This document shows positions 50,629 to 58,598 of a DNA stretch of 64,000 nucleotides, piece by piece. Every line of letters begins with the position of its first letter. The first letter of the stretch is position 1. The position numbers were made by a program, and so were the translations under genes. The notes below the pieces were generated by a model. That model made no database searches. It saw nothing but the letters and a program-made list of their open reading frames with translations, and was not told where the DNA came from. Origin of the DNA: Bacillus_AD sp047238185 (lineage in GTDB: Bacteria; Bacillota; Bacilli; Bacillales; DSM-1321); NCBI RefSeq assembly GCF_047238185.1, contig NZ_JBDFMI010000002.1:5143-69142 (forward strand), read 5' to 3'.

Positions 50629-52032
50629 ATGAGAAATCTTATTAATTACGAATTGTTACCACCAATGAAGAATGAAATTAATATAGAGCGATTACTCTTT
50701 TTTAAGCAACAAACTTCTAAAAAGGGCGGTAACTTAAAATATGCTTCCAATAAGATCAGCGCTGAAATTACAAAGAAAGTAAAAGACTATCTTGCTAACG
50801 AAGAATATCGAAAAATTATAATGGACTCTTTTGGAAATCGAGTTAAACAGGAGTCATTAAAAAATATTATTCACTCTTTTATTTCAAGTAAAGACTTTTT
50901 GGCGAAGTACGGCCCTCAATTATCTGAATTTGAATTAGTAGATTTAACCGAATTTTGGGTTGAAAAAATTGCTGGAATTGATGTTTTGCAACAATTAGCA
51001 GAAATTGAATCCGTTACTGATATTAAGTGTTTAGATTGGAATAATATATGGGTGGATGATATTGAAAAAGGGATGTACAAAACGGATGTAACATTTGAAA
51101 GTGAAGAGGATTATGTAGAATTATGTATTCGTTTTGCCCAGGCATCTAGTAAATCATTTTCACATGCAGAGCCATCTGTAGATGCTATTTTCCCTTATAT
51201 GCGTGTTAATTTTGTTGGACAAGATTTATCACCTAAGATTAGTCTTTCGATTCGTTTAATCTCAAAAGAATTAAGACTATCAGACGAGTACATTCAAGAA
51301 TCTGGCTATGCAACACCATTGATGATGAACTTACTAAAATATACATTTGCAACGGAAAGCCATCTAATTTCCGGAGCAACAGGTACAGGTAAAACAGAAC
51401 TATTGAGATATGCAACTAAAGACACTAAGAATAGAAAAAATATCATAATGATTGAGGATACACCAGAAACATACTTAGATGAAATTTATCCTGAAAAACC
51501 GATCAATATGTGGCGTAACCGTCAGGCAAATAATGAAAATCAAAAGGATTTTGGTTACACCTATCATATTCGGAATGCTATGCGACAGAATCCTTTTTAT
51601 ATCTTTATTCAAGAAAGCCGGGGGGCTGAGTCTGCTGAAATTTTAAAAGCAAACGAAACAGGTCACGTAGTAAATACAACTCTACATGCATTTTCTGGGA
51701 TTGATGCTGTTTATAGAATGATTGATTTATGCCAGGAAGCGCAGCATCATCCAGATTCATATTACGGAAAAAGGATTACACGTAGTTTTTCTATTGGCCT
51801 ACACATAAAACGCTATAAAAATAAACGTGTTCTTAATGAAATAGTCGAATATATAGGTTATGAAGAGGGAGAAGTGAAGGCGAATGTATTATTTGAATAT
51901 GATTCAGTCGCAAAGCGCCATATCAAAAAAGGAACCCTTTCAGAAGCTTTATGGAAAAGATTATTAGAAGAACATGAGGATCTTGAAGAACTTGAAGATC
52001 TATCTCCGTATAAAGTTTCAATGGTTCGATAA
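50629..52032 (+). CDS. tadA: TadA/CpaF secretion ATPase
   Basis: 467 aa; ATG at 50629 after AGGGGGGG. PulE/VirB11-type ATPase with Walker A ISGATGTGKTELLRYA (about 247-262), an Asp box MIEDTPETYL, Walker B region FYIFIQESRGAESAEILKA and a His box TGHVVNTTLHAFSG. TadA drives Flp pilus extension and retraction. An N-terminal helical domain of about 200 aa precedes. Gene order tadZ-tadA-tadB-tadC is conserved with Tad clusters. Confidence 0.95.
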   Translation: MRNLINYELLPPMKNEINIERLLFFKQQTSKKGGNLKYASNKISAEITKKVKDYLANEEYRKIIMDSFGNRVKQESLKNIIHSFISSKDFLAKYGPQLSEFELVDLTEFWVEKIAGIDVLQQLAEIESVTDIKCLDWNNIWVDDIEKGMYKTDVTFESEEDYVELCIRFAQASSKSFSHAEPSVDAIFPYMRVNFVGQDLSPKISLSIRLISKELRLSDEYIQESGYATPLMMNLLKYTFATESHLISGATGTGKTELLRYATKDTKNRKNIIMIEDTPETYLDEIYPEKPINMWRNRQANNENQKDFGYTYHIRNAMRQNPFYIFIQESRGAESAEILKANETGHVVNTTLHAFSGIDAVYRMIDLCQEAQHHPDSYYGKRITRSFSIGLHIKRYKNKRVLNEIVEYIGYEEGEVKANVLFEYDSVAKRHIKKGTLSEALWKRLLEEHEDLEELEDLSPYKVSMVR

Positions 52033-52049
52033 AGAGAGGTGAACATAAA

Positions 52050-53024
52050 ATGAATAAAATAATGCTAATTACAGTAGTTGGATTAACAATCATTTCGATT
52101 TTAACCTATATATCGGTAATTCGATTTACTGAATTATCCTTCAGCAATAAAAGACAAAGATTATCAAACTTGCTAAGAGGAAAAGATGTAGATCGAAAAA
52201 GTACAAATAAGGTCATCGAATGGCTTGAAAAAAAGAATCTATTAAGATTTATAAGTTCAACTCATATAATGCATGAAGCGAAAAAATATGGTGTGACTAT
52301 TACAAAACAATCCTATCTCCTGACCTTTTTAATTGGTTCGGTACTTGGGGTAATTATTATGTTTGTTTATTTTCGACCAGTAATTTTCCTGCTTCCTTTA
52401 TCTATTATCGGTGGATTCATTGCCAATCATGTACAGTTACAGAAATTCCGCAAGAAATACATCATTGAATTGGATTCAAAAATATCAATCTATATGTCAG
52501 CAATGGCAACGGCATCCGGAACTTTCGGAAACGTGACGGATGCTCTAAGATCCATTTTACCTTCATTAGAAGAACCAATAAAAGGTGACGTTGAAGAAGC
52601 TTTAATTATGCTACAGGATGGTAAAACTGTCAGAGTCGCTTTTTCTAAAATGAATCAAAAATATAAAGAAAAGCACCTTAAACTCTTTCATGATCAATTA
52701 GATGCAATAGCCAAAAGTGGAATGGATACATTAGATTCTTTACGTAAAGTTGCTTTTAAAATGAAGAGAAAAGAAACATATCGCAGAAGATTAAAGACGG
52801 AGCATAAACAATCTTTAAAGGCATGGAAAACATTTGTATTCCTTAACTTATCAGCCCCATTTCTGTTCATCATAGCCAGCATGGACAATTACAATATTGT
52901 AATGAATCATATCGCTACTTCTATTGTTTTCTTGATAACGTTCAGCTTAATTTTTGTTACATGGAGACAACTTGAGAAACTAGAAATTTATGATCCTACT
53001 GCAGATGAAGAAATTGAGGTTTAA
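52050..53024 (+). CDS. tadB: TadB inner-membrane platform protein
   Basis: 324 aa; ATG at 52050 after AGAGAGGTG. Type II secretion F-like protein: N-terminal span, a paired span (LLTFLIGSVLGVIIMFVYFR; FLLPLSIIGGFIANHV), the GspF cytoplasmic four-helix bundle with MATASGTFGNVTDALRSIL, and a C-terminal pair of spans. TadB and TadC form the membrane base on which TadA works. Confidence 0.9.
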   Translation: MNKIMLITVVGLTIISILTYISVIRFTELSFSNKRQRLSNLLRGKDVDRKSTNKVIEWLEKKNLLRFISSTHIMHEAKKYGVTITKQSYLLTFLIGSVLGVIIMFVYFRPVIFLLPLSIIGGFIANHVQLQKFRKKYIIELDSKISIYMSAMATASGTFGNVTDALRSILPSLEEPIKGDVEEALIMLQDGKTVRVAFSKMNQKYKEKHLKLFHDQLDAIAKSGMDTLDSLRKVAFKMKRKETYRRRLKTEHKQSLKAWKTFVFLNLSAPFLFIIASMDNYNIVMNHIATSIVFLITFSLIFVTWRQLEKLEIYDPTADEEIEV

Positions 53025-53048
53025 TCACATGGAAAGGAGGAAAGCTTT

Positions 53049-53930
53049 GTGGCCATATTATTAGTACAAGCTGTTCAAGTAATTGCAGTCCTAGCAATTG
53101 TAGTGTCCGGATACAAAACTGTTCAACTTGTTCTGGAAGCTAAATCGTCAAATAAATTTGTATTAAAGAGTTTTTTCCAGAATAAAGAGGAAGCTAAACT
53201 GCAAATCAAAGAACAGATAGGGTTAATAGAGCGATATACCTCTTTTAATAAATACAAACGCTATTTAGAAATGAAGTTGCAAGAAGCTCGACTTGAGACA
53301 CCTGTAAACAGATTCATTCTACAATGCGTATTAATGTCTGTTTCTATTCTAATAGTAATGCTGTTTATGTATTCTTTTACTCATTTAAAACTTTATATTT
53401 ATCTGGCAATTCCATTAGCAATCTTTGGTTATATGATTCCAAATAGAATTGTAAAGAAAAATCTAGCTTACTATGAGCAACAAATGAAAATCCAGTTACC
53501 AGAGTATCTTTCAAATTTTGCTATTTTGTTATCAACATATACACCATTTGAAGCAACAAGAAGATCAGTAGAATATGCGGGATCAATTCTAAAACCATTA
53601 GTTGAGCAGATGGTACAAGATATTGAATTGTCTCCTTCATCTACAAAGCCATATGAGAAATTTGCTGCTGCAGTTGGATTGAGAGAAGCAAGAGAGTTTG
53701 TTGTTGCTTTACAACAAATTATGAAAGTTGATTCAAAAAATAGTCAAAAGATTATTGAGGATCAGATCACAATTATGGAACAACTAATTGAAGAAGCAGA
53801 AAATGAGCAAATTATTGCTCGTCCCGACAAGGTCCATTATTACATCATGCCAATGCTATTTACTATGGTAGCAATCATATTTACATTCGTCTTTGTCATG
53901 CTTGCAGATTCATTTAGTAATTTATATTAA
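53049..53930 (+). CDS. tadC: TadC inner-membrane platform protein
   Basis: 293 aa; GTG start at 53049 after AAAGGAGG. Same GspF-like layout as TadB: spans at about 2-22, 92-112, 115-132 and at the C-terminus (IMPMLFTMVAIIFTFVFVML), with a cytoplasmic helical domain (LPEYLSNFAILLSTYTPFEA; LREAREFVVALQQIMKVDSK). Follows tadB by 24 bp. Confidence 0.9.
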   Translation: MAILLVQAVQVIAVLAIVVSGYKTVQLVLEAKSSNKFVLKSFFQNKEEAKLQIKEQIGLIERYTSFNKYKRYLEMKLQEARLETPVNRFILQCVLMSVSILIVMLFMYSFTHLKLYIYLAIPLAIFGYMIPNRIVKKNLAYYEQQMKIQLPEYLSNFAILLSTYTPFEATRRSVEYAGSILKPLVEQMVQDIELSPSSTKPYEKFAAAVGLREAREFVVALQQIMKVDSKNSQKIIEDQITIMEQLIEEAENEQIIARPDKVHYYIMPMLFTMVAIIFTFVFVMLADSFSNLY

Positions 53931-53959
53931 TAATTATTTAACTATTCGGAGGAATTTAA

Positions 53960-54223
53960 ATGAAAACTTTAAACAATTTAGCGCTAAAAGTGAATGCGAA
54001 ATTCAACCTGTTTAAAAGTAAAACCACATCATTTTTGAAGGACCAGGCATCTGTTAAAACAACAACAGAAGAAGGAGTTTTAACCTATGCGGCTGTTGTT
54101 CTCGGTATTGTTATCCTGGGATTAGTTTTTGTATGGCTTACTGGCGGATTCACAGCTATTGGTAATTTCTTTAATGATGGAATTACAGGGAAAAATACCA
54201 AGCCTGATGGTTGGGGCAAGTAA
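53960..54223 (+). CDS. Flp-type prepilin, 87 aa
   Basis: ATG at 53960 after CGGAGGAA. A basic leader, then KTTTEEGVLTYAAVVLG and a hydrophobic helix (VVLGIVILGLVFVWLTG), a short Gly/Asn tail after it. Cleavage would fall after the Gly of EEG. The usual Glu at +5 of Flp pilins is not evident, so it is a divergent Flp/pilin. Followed by a terminator-like hairpin, giving strong pilin expression relative to the genes behind. Confidence 0.8.
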   Translation: MKTLNNLALKVNAKFNLFKSKTTSFLKDQASVKTTTEEGVLTYAAVVLGIVILGLVFVWLTGGFTAIGNFFNDGITGKNTKPDGWGK

Positions 54224-54238
54224 GAAAGCAAATTGGAG

Positions 54239-54272
54239 AAGAGAAGGGTTAATTTTCCTTTCTCTTTTTTCT
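54239..54272 (+). terminator. Partial terminator behind the pilin gene
   Basis: AGAGAAGG pairs with CCTTTCTCT (one bulge) followed by TTTTTTC, between the pilin and the TadE-like gene. It could lower expression of the minor pseudopilin. Confidence 0.6.
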
Positions 54273-54291
54273 TCAAAGGGAGTGGAGTATT

Positions 54292-54684
54292 TTGAAAGGG
54301 TATGTAGGTACAGCTTTTGTATTATTAATGACACTTTGCTTTTCGGTTTTTATACCTGATTTAATTGTATATGGAACACTAAACTATAAGGCAAACGCCA
54401 TCGTAGAATCTACAACTAAAGAAGCAGAAATGTTAGGGGGTATAACCCCGGAAGTAAAAACATCTATGGATGAAACCATTAAGCAATATGGATATGATCG
54501 GCAAAAATACAATGTGGAATTCGGAAATTCAGGGAAGATGCAGCAGGGTGGAAAATTTACTGTAAAACTAAGCTCTGAATACACATTTAAGGCATTTAAT
54601 TTACTAGGTACGGGCGTAGGAAAGTTTACATTGCCTGTTGAAGCAGAGGACTCAGGAATTAGTGAAGTATGGTATCGGAATTAA
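54292..54684 (+). CDS. TadE-like pseudopilin (DUF4320-like), 130 aa
   Basis: TTG start at 54292 after AAAGGGAGTGGAG. One N-terminal hydrophobic helix (VGTAFVLLMTLCFSVFIPDL), then an extracellular domain (NAIVESTTKEAEMLGGITPE; GYDRQKYNVEFGNSG; FTVKLSSEYTFKAFNLLG). Its layout matches small TadE/DUF4320 pseudopilins that join Flp pili. Confidence 0.75.
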   Translation: MKGYVGTAFVLLMTLCFSVFIPDLIVYGTLNYKANAIVESTTKEAEMLGGITPEVKTSMDETIKQYGYDRQKYNVEFGNSGKMQQGGKFTVKLSSEYTFKAFNLLGTGVGKFTLPVEAEDSGISEVWYRN

Positions 54685-54697
54685 AGGGTGATATGCT

Positions 54698-54910
54698 TTG
54701 ACATTAAAATTAAAGGCTCTATGTACAAAATCTTGCTTTGATAAAACTATAAAGACTGATGGGAAAATCAATCATATACAAAGATTTCAAAAGGGGAATA
54801 TTTACACAGTAGGCATCCACAATAATTTATACTATTTGGTTGATGAACATGGAATCTTACATGAATTTAACAGTGACTATAAAAAATTCTTCCAAATAGT
54901 ATTAAATTAG
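54698..54910 (+). CDS. Hypothetical protein, 70 aa
   Basis: TTG start at 54698 after AAAGGGTGAT. Basic beta-rich protein (KALCTKSCFDKTIKTDGKIN; FQKGNIYTVGIHNNLYYLVD). Not recognised; last gene tightly linked to the Tad operon, but soluble, so its link to pilus function is unclear. Confidence 0.5.
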   Translation: MTLKLKALCTKSCFDKTIKTDGKINHIQRFQKGNIYTVGIHNNLYYLVDEHGILHEFNSDYKKFFQIVLN

Positions 54911-55050
54911 TTATATATATATATGTTAATTTTTAAAAGTATTTTTTTCAAAAACTAGGAAATATTTCTGTATGAATTTATATAAAAAGAGGGTAATCTA
55001 TAAATAAAAAGTGTAAAAATAATAAGTATGAAGGTGTTAGGAGAAATTAT

Positions 55051-55515
55051 ATGAATTACCCATCAAAGACATTTAAAATACAAGCTAAATATAAAAAGCT
55101 ATTTCAAGTCTGTCTCGATGTGGTAAGTAGAGATAAATCCGAGTTAACATCTGCTTTGTTGAAAGAGAAAATAGGTTTAGTCAATTTTAACTTATTACCT
55201 ACTTATGATTTTAATGAATTAATCAGTACAATGATTTATAATCTGAAAATCCTTGTTGATAAATCATCATACAATGAAGTAAAATCTTTTATTCAACATC
55301 ATGAGAAAGTTAGTGAAATACTACCTTATTTATCTTCTATTAGTAATCATTTAACAGGGCTACATGTAAGAGTTTCTAATGATATTTCTAAAATAGTTTA
55401 TCAATTAAAAAAAGAAACACTTGGAGAAGTTATCGAATTAGCGATTTTGTGGTTTGTTATTCAAAGCTCTAAAGAAACATACAATTTAATTAAATTTACG
55501 GTACAAAGCATATAA
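55051..55515 (+). CDS. Hypothetical helical protein, 154 aa
   Basis: Not recognised. ATG at 55051 after TTAGGAG. All-helical (LFQVCLDVVSRDKSELTSAL; EVIELAILWFVIQSSKETYN), no clear membrane span or motif. It stands alone with its own terminator. Confidence 0.6.
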   Translation: MNYPSKTFKIQAKYKKLFQVCLDVVSRDKSELTSALLKEKIGLVNFNLLPTYDFNELISTMIYNLKILVDKSSYNEVKSFIQHHEKVSEILPYLSSISNHLTGLHVRVSNDISKIVYQLKKETLGEVIELAILWFVIQSSKETYNLIKFTVQSI

Positions 55516-55517
55516 GG

Positions 55518-55552
55518 AGCAACCTTTGATCTAATAGAGGTTGCTTTTGTCT
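55518..55552 (+). terminator. Terminator
   Basis: AGCAACCT (55518-55525) pairs with AGGTTGCT (55538-55545) followed by TTTGTCTT. Confidence 0.8.
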
Positions 55553-55687
55553 TATCTAAATTTATTCAAATTAAGCATGAGGAAAAGAGATAGACCAGGA
55601 ACTATTTTCTATGAAGTAAAGGTTGTTATGATAAAAGGTTATCATCTATAGTCAGTAAAAAAAATTACATGATCGAGGGTGAAAACA

Positions 55688-56581
55688 ATGGAAGTAGAGC
55701 GTATTAAAGGAGGTTGGGCCAATGTCCCAGAAAACCTTAAAACTAAAACACAATTAAATAAAATAGGACTAAAACCAATAGATGAAAATAAGCCAAGAGC
55801 AGAGGTATGGAGCTATAAAAGCTGGTATAAGCTATATGATATTGAATTAGATACTAAAGCTAAGAAAAAGCCCTCAGAAGCTCAATTAAGCGCATTACAG
55901 AAAGCACTAGATGCAAGACTCCAAAAACTAACCTGTGAACGCTGTAACAAGCCAGAAACGGCATTTAAACACCTAGTTTTATTAGAGGGAATTAAATTAT
56001 GCCGTCACTGTTATGGAGAAGCCGAACGGAAATTATTAGAACAATTAGGAAAAGAATGTGCGCTGCAGACCTTTGGAAAGTGGTATAAAGAGGATTTTTA
56101 CATACTTGATACCGAAACTACATCTTTAGAAGGGGAAGTTATAGAAATATCAATCGTAGATGCAAAGGGATCTGTTATTTTTAATGAATTAGTAAAACCA
56201 TTTGGCCCTATATCACTTGATGCAAAAGCAATTCATGGCATTACAGAGGAAATGTTAGATGACAAGCCGACTTTTAAAGAAATTTATAAAAACCTTAAAC
56301 CAATTTTAGAAAATAAATTAATTCTTATATTCAATGAGATTTTTGATCGGGAAGCAATATTTAGAAGCTGTGATAATTGGAAATTAAAAACTCCTAACTG
56401 GCAAACGGATTGTGTCATGAAGGCGTATGCTGATTATATTCAAACGGATAGATACGTTTCCTTAGCCAATGCAAGTGGGCAATGGCCAGCCCATCGTGCA
56501 TTAAACGATTGTCAATCCACTTTAAAGGTCATTCAAGATGTTTGGGCAGACTTAGATTTAATTGAGGAAAAAATCGAATAA
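55688..56581 (+). CDS. DnaQ-like 3'-5' exonuclease with N-terminal zinc ribbon
   Basis: 297 aa; ATG at 55688 after GAGGGTG (GTG at 55679 is the alternative). A CERC...CRHC Zn ribbon (about 84-110) precedes a DEDDh exonuclease domain: FYILDTETTSLEGEVIEISI (Exo I, about 140), IFNEIFDREAIFRSC (Exo II), and HRALNDCQSTLKVI (Exo III, His and Asp). It acts on single-stranded or 3' ends of DNA. The terminator at 56607 follows. Plausible roles are plasmid repair or ssDNA processing on transfer. Confidence 0.9.
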   Translation: MEVERIKGGWANVPENLKTKTQLNKIGLKPIDENKPRAEVWSYKSWYKLYDIELDTKAKKKPSEAQLSALQKALDARLQKLTCERCNKPETAFKHLVLLEGIKLCRHCYGEAERKLLEQLGKECALQTFGKWYKEDFYILDTETTSLEGEVIEISIVDAKGSVIFNELVKPFGPISLDAKAIHGITEEMLDDKPTFKEIYKNLKPILENKLILIFNEIFDREAIFRSCDNWKLKTPNWQTDCVMKAYADYIQTDRYVSLANASGQWPAHRALNDCQSTLKVIQDVWADLDLIEEKIE

Positions 56582-56606
56582 AGTCTTTGGGGAATTATAA
56601 ATATAA

Positions 56607-56640
56607 AAATAAACTACCTAAATATCAAGGTAGTTTATTT
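56607..56640 (+). terminator. Terminator of the exonuclease gene
   Basis: AAATAAACTACCT pairs perfectly with AGGTAGTTTATTT around an 8-nt loop. Confidence 0.85.
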
Positions 56641-56674
56641 GGTATGTACCCAAGATTATCAAGGTTTCGACAAA

Positions 56675-56688
56675 TGTAAGCGCTTTCA
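56675..56688 (+). promoter_or_regulatory. cre box (CcpA operator)
   Basis: TGTAAGCGCTTTCA matches the catabolite response element consensus TGWAARCGYTWNCA and lies 20 bp before a consensus -35 box. That is the position used by CcpA for activation in some Bacillus promoters. Confidence 0.75.
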
Positions 56689-56708
56689 CACACTTACAAA
56701 TAAAAAAT

Positions 56709-56737
56709 TTGACGAATCTAGGAAACTATGATATACT
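56709..56737 (+). promoter_or_regulatory. Strong promoter of the leader RNA and small-protein unit
   Basis: TTGACG (56709-56714), 17-bp spacer, TATACT (56732-56737): the best-looking vegetative promoter in this part of the window. Confidence 0.85.
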
Positions 56738-56743
56738 ACATGT

Positions 56744-56862
56744 ATAGGAGTGTATTGAAAAAGTTTCACTCTTACACCCTATGCTTTGTTTCTCCGCAAA
56801 GTAACTATAGCATAGGTGCAACAAAAAATGCAAGGTGGAACCTAGCATTTTTAGAAATTACA
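56744..56862 (+). ncRNA. Structured leader RNA ending in a terminator
   Basis: Starts about seven bases after the -10 box. Folds visible by eye: GAGTG (56748-56752)/CACTC (56767-56771); CACCTATGCT-type stem, CTATGCT (56779-56785)/AGCATAG (56809-56815), with inner CTTTG/CAAAG; and a long AAAAATGC-AAGGT-ACCT-AGCATTTTT stem (56823-56853). The last is a Rho-independent terminator and the U-run is short. A small RNA or attenuated leader controlling the 41-aa gene downstream. Confidence 0.65.
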
Positions 56863-56893
56863 TAAATTGGATTAGTAAGAATAACTTTTTTTC

Positions 56894-56918
56894 TACCTCC
56901 TAAATACATAAGGAGGTA
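56894..56918 (+). promoter_or_regulatory. Ribosome-binding-site sequestering hairpin
   Basis: TACCTCCT (56894-56901) pairs perfectly with AGGAGGTA (56911-56918), which is the ribosome binding site of the 41-aa gene. The 5' arm is an anti-Shine-Dalgarno. Translation would need this hairpin opened. Confidence 0.75.
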
Positions 56919-56925
56919 CGCTGAT

Positions 56926-57051
56926 ATGACGTTCGTAAGAGAACATGTGCGTGCTGCTCATATGGTAAAGGGCCATTTCCGATCAGGAAAATGGATCAAT
57001 GCCTACATGATGCCAACATGTACAATCGGCTCTCATTTTAGAAGAATCTAA
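56926..57051 (+). CDS. Small basic protein, 41 aa
   Basis: ATG at 56926 directly after the sequestered AAGGAGGT. MTFVREHVRAAHMVKGHFRS continues to GKWINAYMMPTCTIGSHFRR and one further residue. His/Arg/Lys-rich, HxRxxH...KGHFRSGKW, a motif seen in small phage/plasmid proteins. Strong regulatory signals (cre, promoter, leader, SD hairpin, terminator) around so small a gene argue it is real. Function unknown. Confidence 0.65.
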   Translation: MTFVREHVRAAHMVKGHFRSGKWINAYMMPTCTIGSHFRRI

Positions 57052-57062
57052 AATGAGAAAGG

Positions 57063-57092
57063 AAAGCGCTTAGAAATAAGCGCTTTTTTTAT
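57063..57092 (+). terminator. Terminator of the 41-aa gene
   Basis: AAAGCGCTTA and TAAGCGCTTT form a perfect 10-bp stem with a GAAA loop, followed by TTTTATTTT. Confidence 0.85.
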
Positions 57093-57150
57093 TTTACCTG
57101 TATACATAAATCATTGTTATGTGAATAATAAGGTGAAAAGTGGTGACAGC

Positions 57151-57993
57151 ATGTATATATCGCCTATGTTACTTCAAACAGCCCTGGAGCCATTTAATTC
57201 CGACCAATATCTATTTGAACCGAAAAGTAATGGTGTTCGGTTGTTGCTACATTCTAAGTCTAATGAAATTACCGTTTTTACAAGGCATGGCACAAACTTA
57301 ACAGGGCGCTTACCTGAGATAGAAAGTTTGTCATTGCCTGATTTCTATTTAGATGGGGAATTAGTTTGTTATAAAGAAGGACAGGAAGATTTTGAGTCAG
57401 TTATGTCTAGGATCAATGCCGCAAGTCCTCGAACTATTCAAAAAGGGTTTCATGATAATCCTCTTATATATATCGTTTTTGATATTTTACAGTCACAGGG
57501 CAATTGGATTGTTAAATTACCTCTAATGGAACGGAAAAAAATCTTATCTGCAGTGTTGCCAGAAAGTACGCATTTAAAGCAAACAATCGTTTCTGCCGAT
57601 TATGGCAACGAATTATTTAACCAGGTTAAGTTGCTTGAAATGGAAGGGATAGTGGCCAAGAAAAAAAATTCTTTTTATGAAATTGGCCAAAGGTCAAAAT
57701 CATGGTTAAAGATAATCAATTGGCGTTATTACATTTGTTTTATAACGGGTTTTAAAAAAGAACAAACCGGATGGCTTTTAAATATGGATGGCCAAAATGT
57801 AGGTGTAGTGGAATTTGGTATGAATCCTGTTCATAAAGAAGCATTTTACAGAATATCAAAAGGAATCATTACCTCTGAAAATGAGCGTTATGTGTACATA
57901 GAACCATATATAAGATGCAAAGTGAAGGGAAGAGGGATTTTAAGAAGTGGTTTAATCATGACGCCAGTATTTGTAGAATTTATTGTTGGTTAA
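57151..57993 (+). CDS. ATP-dependent DNA ligase
   Basis: 280 aa. Start at 57151 (MYISPMLLQ) chosen because this is the usual family start and GTGGTGA precedes; GTG at 57121 would add 10 residues. The adenylation motif reads EPKSNGVR (K25 the nucleophile; most relatives have KxDG, here N). Later motifs are DFYLDGELVCY (III), IYIVFDILQSQGN (IIIa) and EGIVAKKKNSFYEIG, then WLKI (IV/V). It has an adenylation plus OB core only, as in phage YoqV-type enzymes. Seals nicks during plasmid transfer or repair. Confidence 0.9.
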   Translation: MYISPMLLQTALEPFNSDQYLFEPKSNGVRLLLHSKSNEITVFTRHGTNLTGRLPEIESLSLPDFYLDGELVCYKEGQEDFESVMSRINAASPRTIQKGFHDNPLIYIVFDILQSQGNWIVKLPLMERKKILSAVLPESTHLKQTIVSADYGNELFNQVKLLEMEGIVAKKKNSFYEIGQRSKSWLKIINWRYYICFITGFKKEQTGWLLNMDGQNVGVVEFGMNPVHKEAFYRISKGIITSENERYVYIEPYIRCKVKGRGILRSGLIMTPVFVEFIVG

Positions 57994-58022
57994 GCCCTGG
58001 TATTTTAAAAGGGATTAAAGGA

Positions 58023-58064
58023 AAAAATCCAACCTTTTAGTAAATTAAAGAGGGTTGGATTTTA
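58023..58064 (+). terminator. Terminator of the ligase gene
   Basis: AAAATCCAACC pairs with GGTTGGATTTT; a T-rich tract follows. Confidence 0.85.
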
Positions 58065-58082
58065 TTTATACTACATTCGGAA

Positions 58083-58447
58083 AGCATACAAAAAAGTATT
58101 TTTGTATGCTATTTATCCAGCCATTTTATAGGCAACCTATTTAAGCTTGCCTATAAAAATATTGCTTCAGCAATATGACGAAATGAAAAGCCATCCGGTC
58201 TTTTCATTTCTATGGCTCATTCCCTCTAAAAGATCCGTTGTCGAAACGGATCTTTTAGATTGAACAGCTTCGCTACGCTGCGCCTTTCAACTCCTGCCGG
58301 AGAGGGTGAGATAGTGGAAACACACTCCTTCCAAAAGCTCTTAACCCTACATTTTCCTCACTTATTAATCAAGACCACGACTGCATGACTTATTATTGCT
58401 ATCGCTAATAATAAGACACCTGAAAGGGCATAATCCGGCCTTTCAGG
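58083..58447 (+). other. String of perfect hairpins upstream of the RadC-like gene
   Basis: About 510 bp between genes hold at least seven perfect stems in series. AGCATACAAAAA/TTTTTGTATGCT (58083-58110); TATAGGCAA/TTGCCTATA (58127-58155); ATATTGC/GCAATAT (58159-58176); AAATGAAAAG/CTTTTCATTT (58181-58209); CTAAAAGATCCGTT/AACGGATCTTTTAG (58226-58258); CTTATTATT/AATAATAAG (58389-58415); CCTGAAAGG/CCTTTCAGG (58419-58447). GC-richer than the genes. Several could serve as terminators, but so many in a row suggests a structured ssDNA or leader function. Confidence 0.65.
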
Positions 58448-58598
58448 TTACATGCCCTCATGCAAGTCGCATCTTGCGTATGCGAGTCTTGACCGCATTG
58501 TGAGAAAAATTCCAGTGACATTATATGAACTAAGCATTAAAAAATCTCACTTCCGATTGTTTTTTTCAAGAGTCAAATTTGGAAGGAGTTGTTTAAAT

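Noticed and set aside
56826..56850. AAGGTGGAACCT resembling a T-box sequence
   Set aside because: It is only the inner part of a terminator stem; specifier and antiterminator arms of a T-box are not seen and no amino-acid gene follows.
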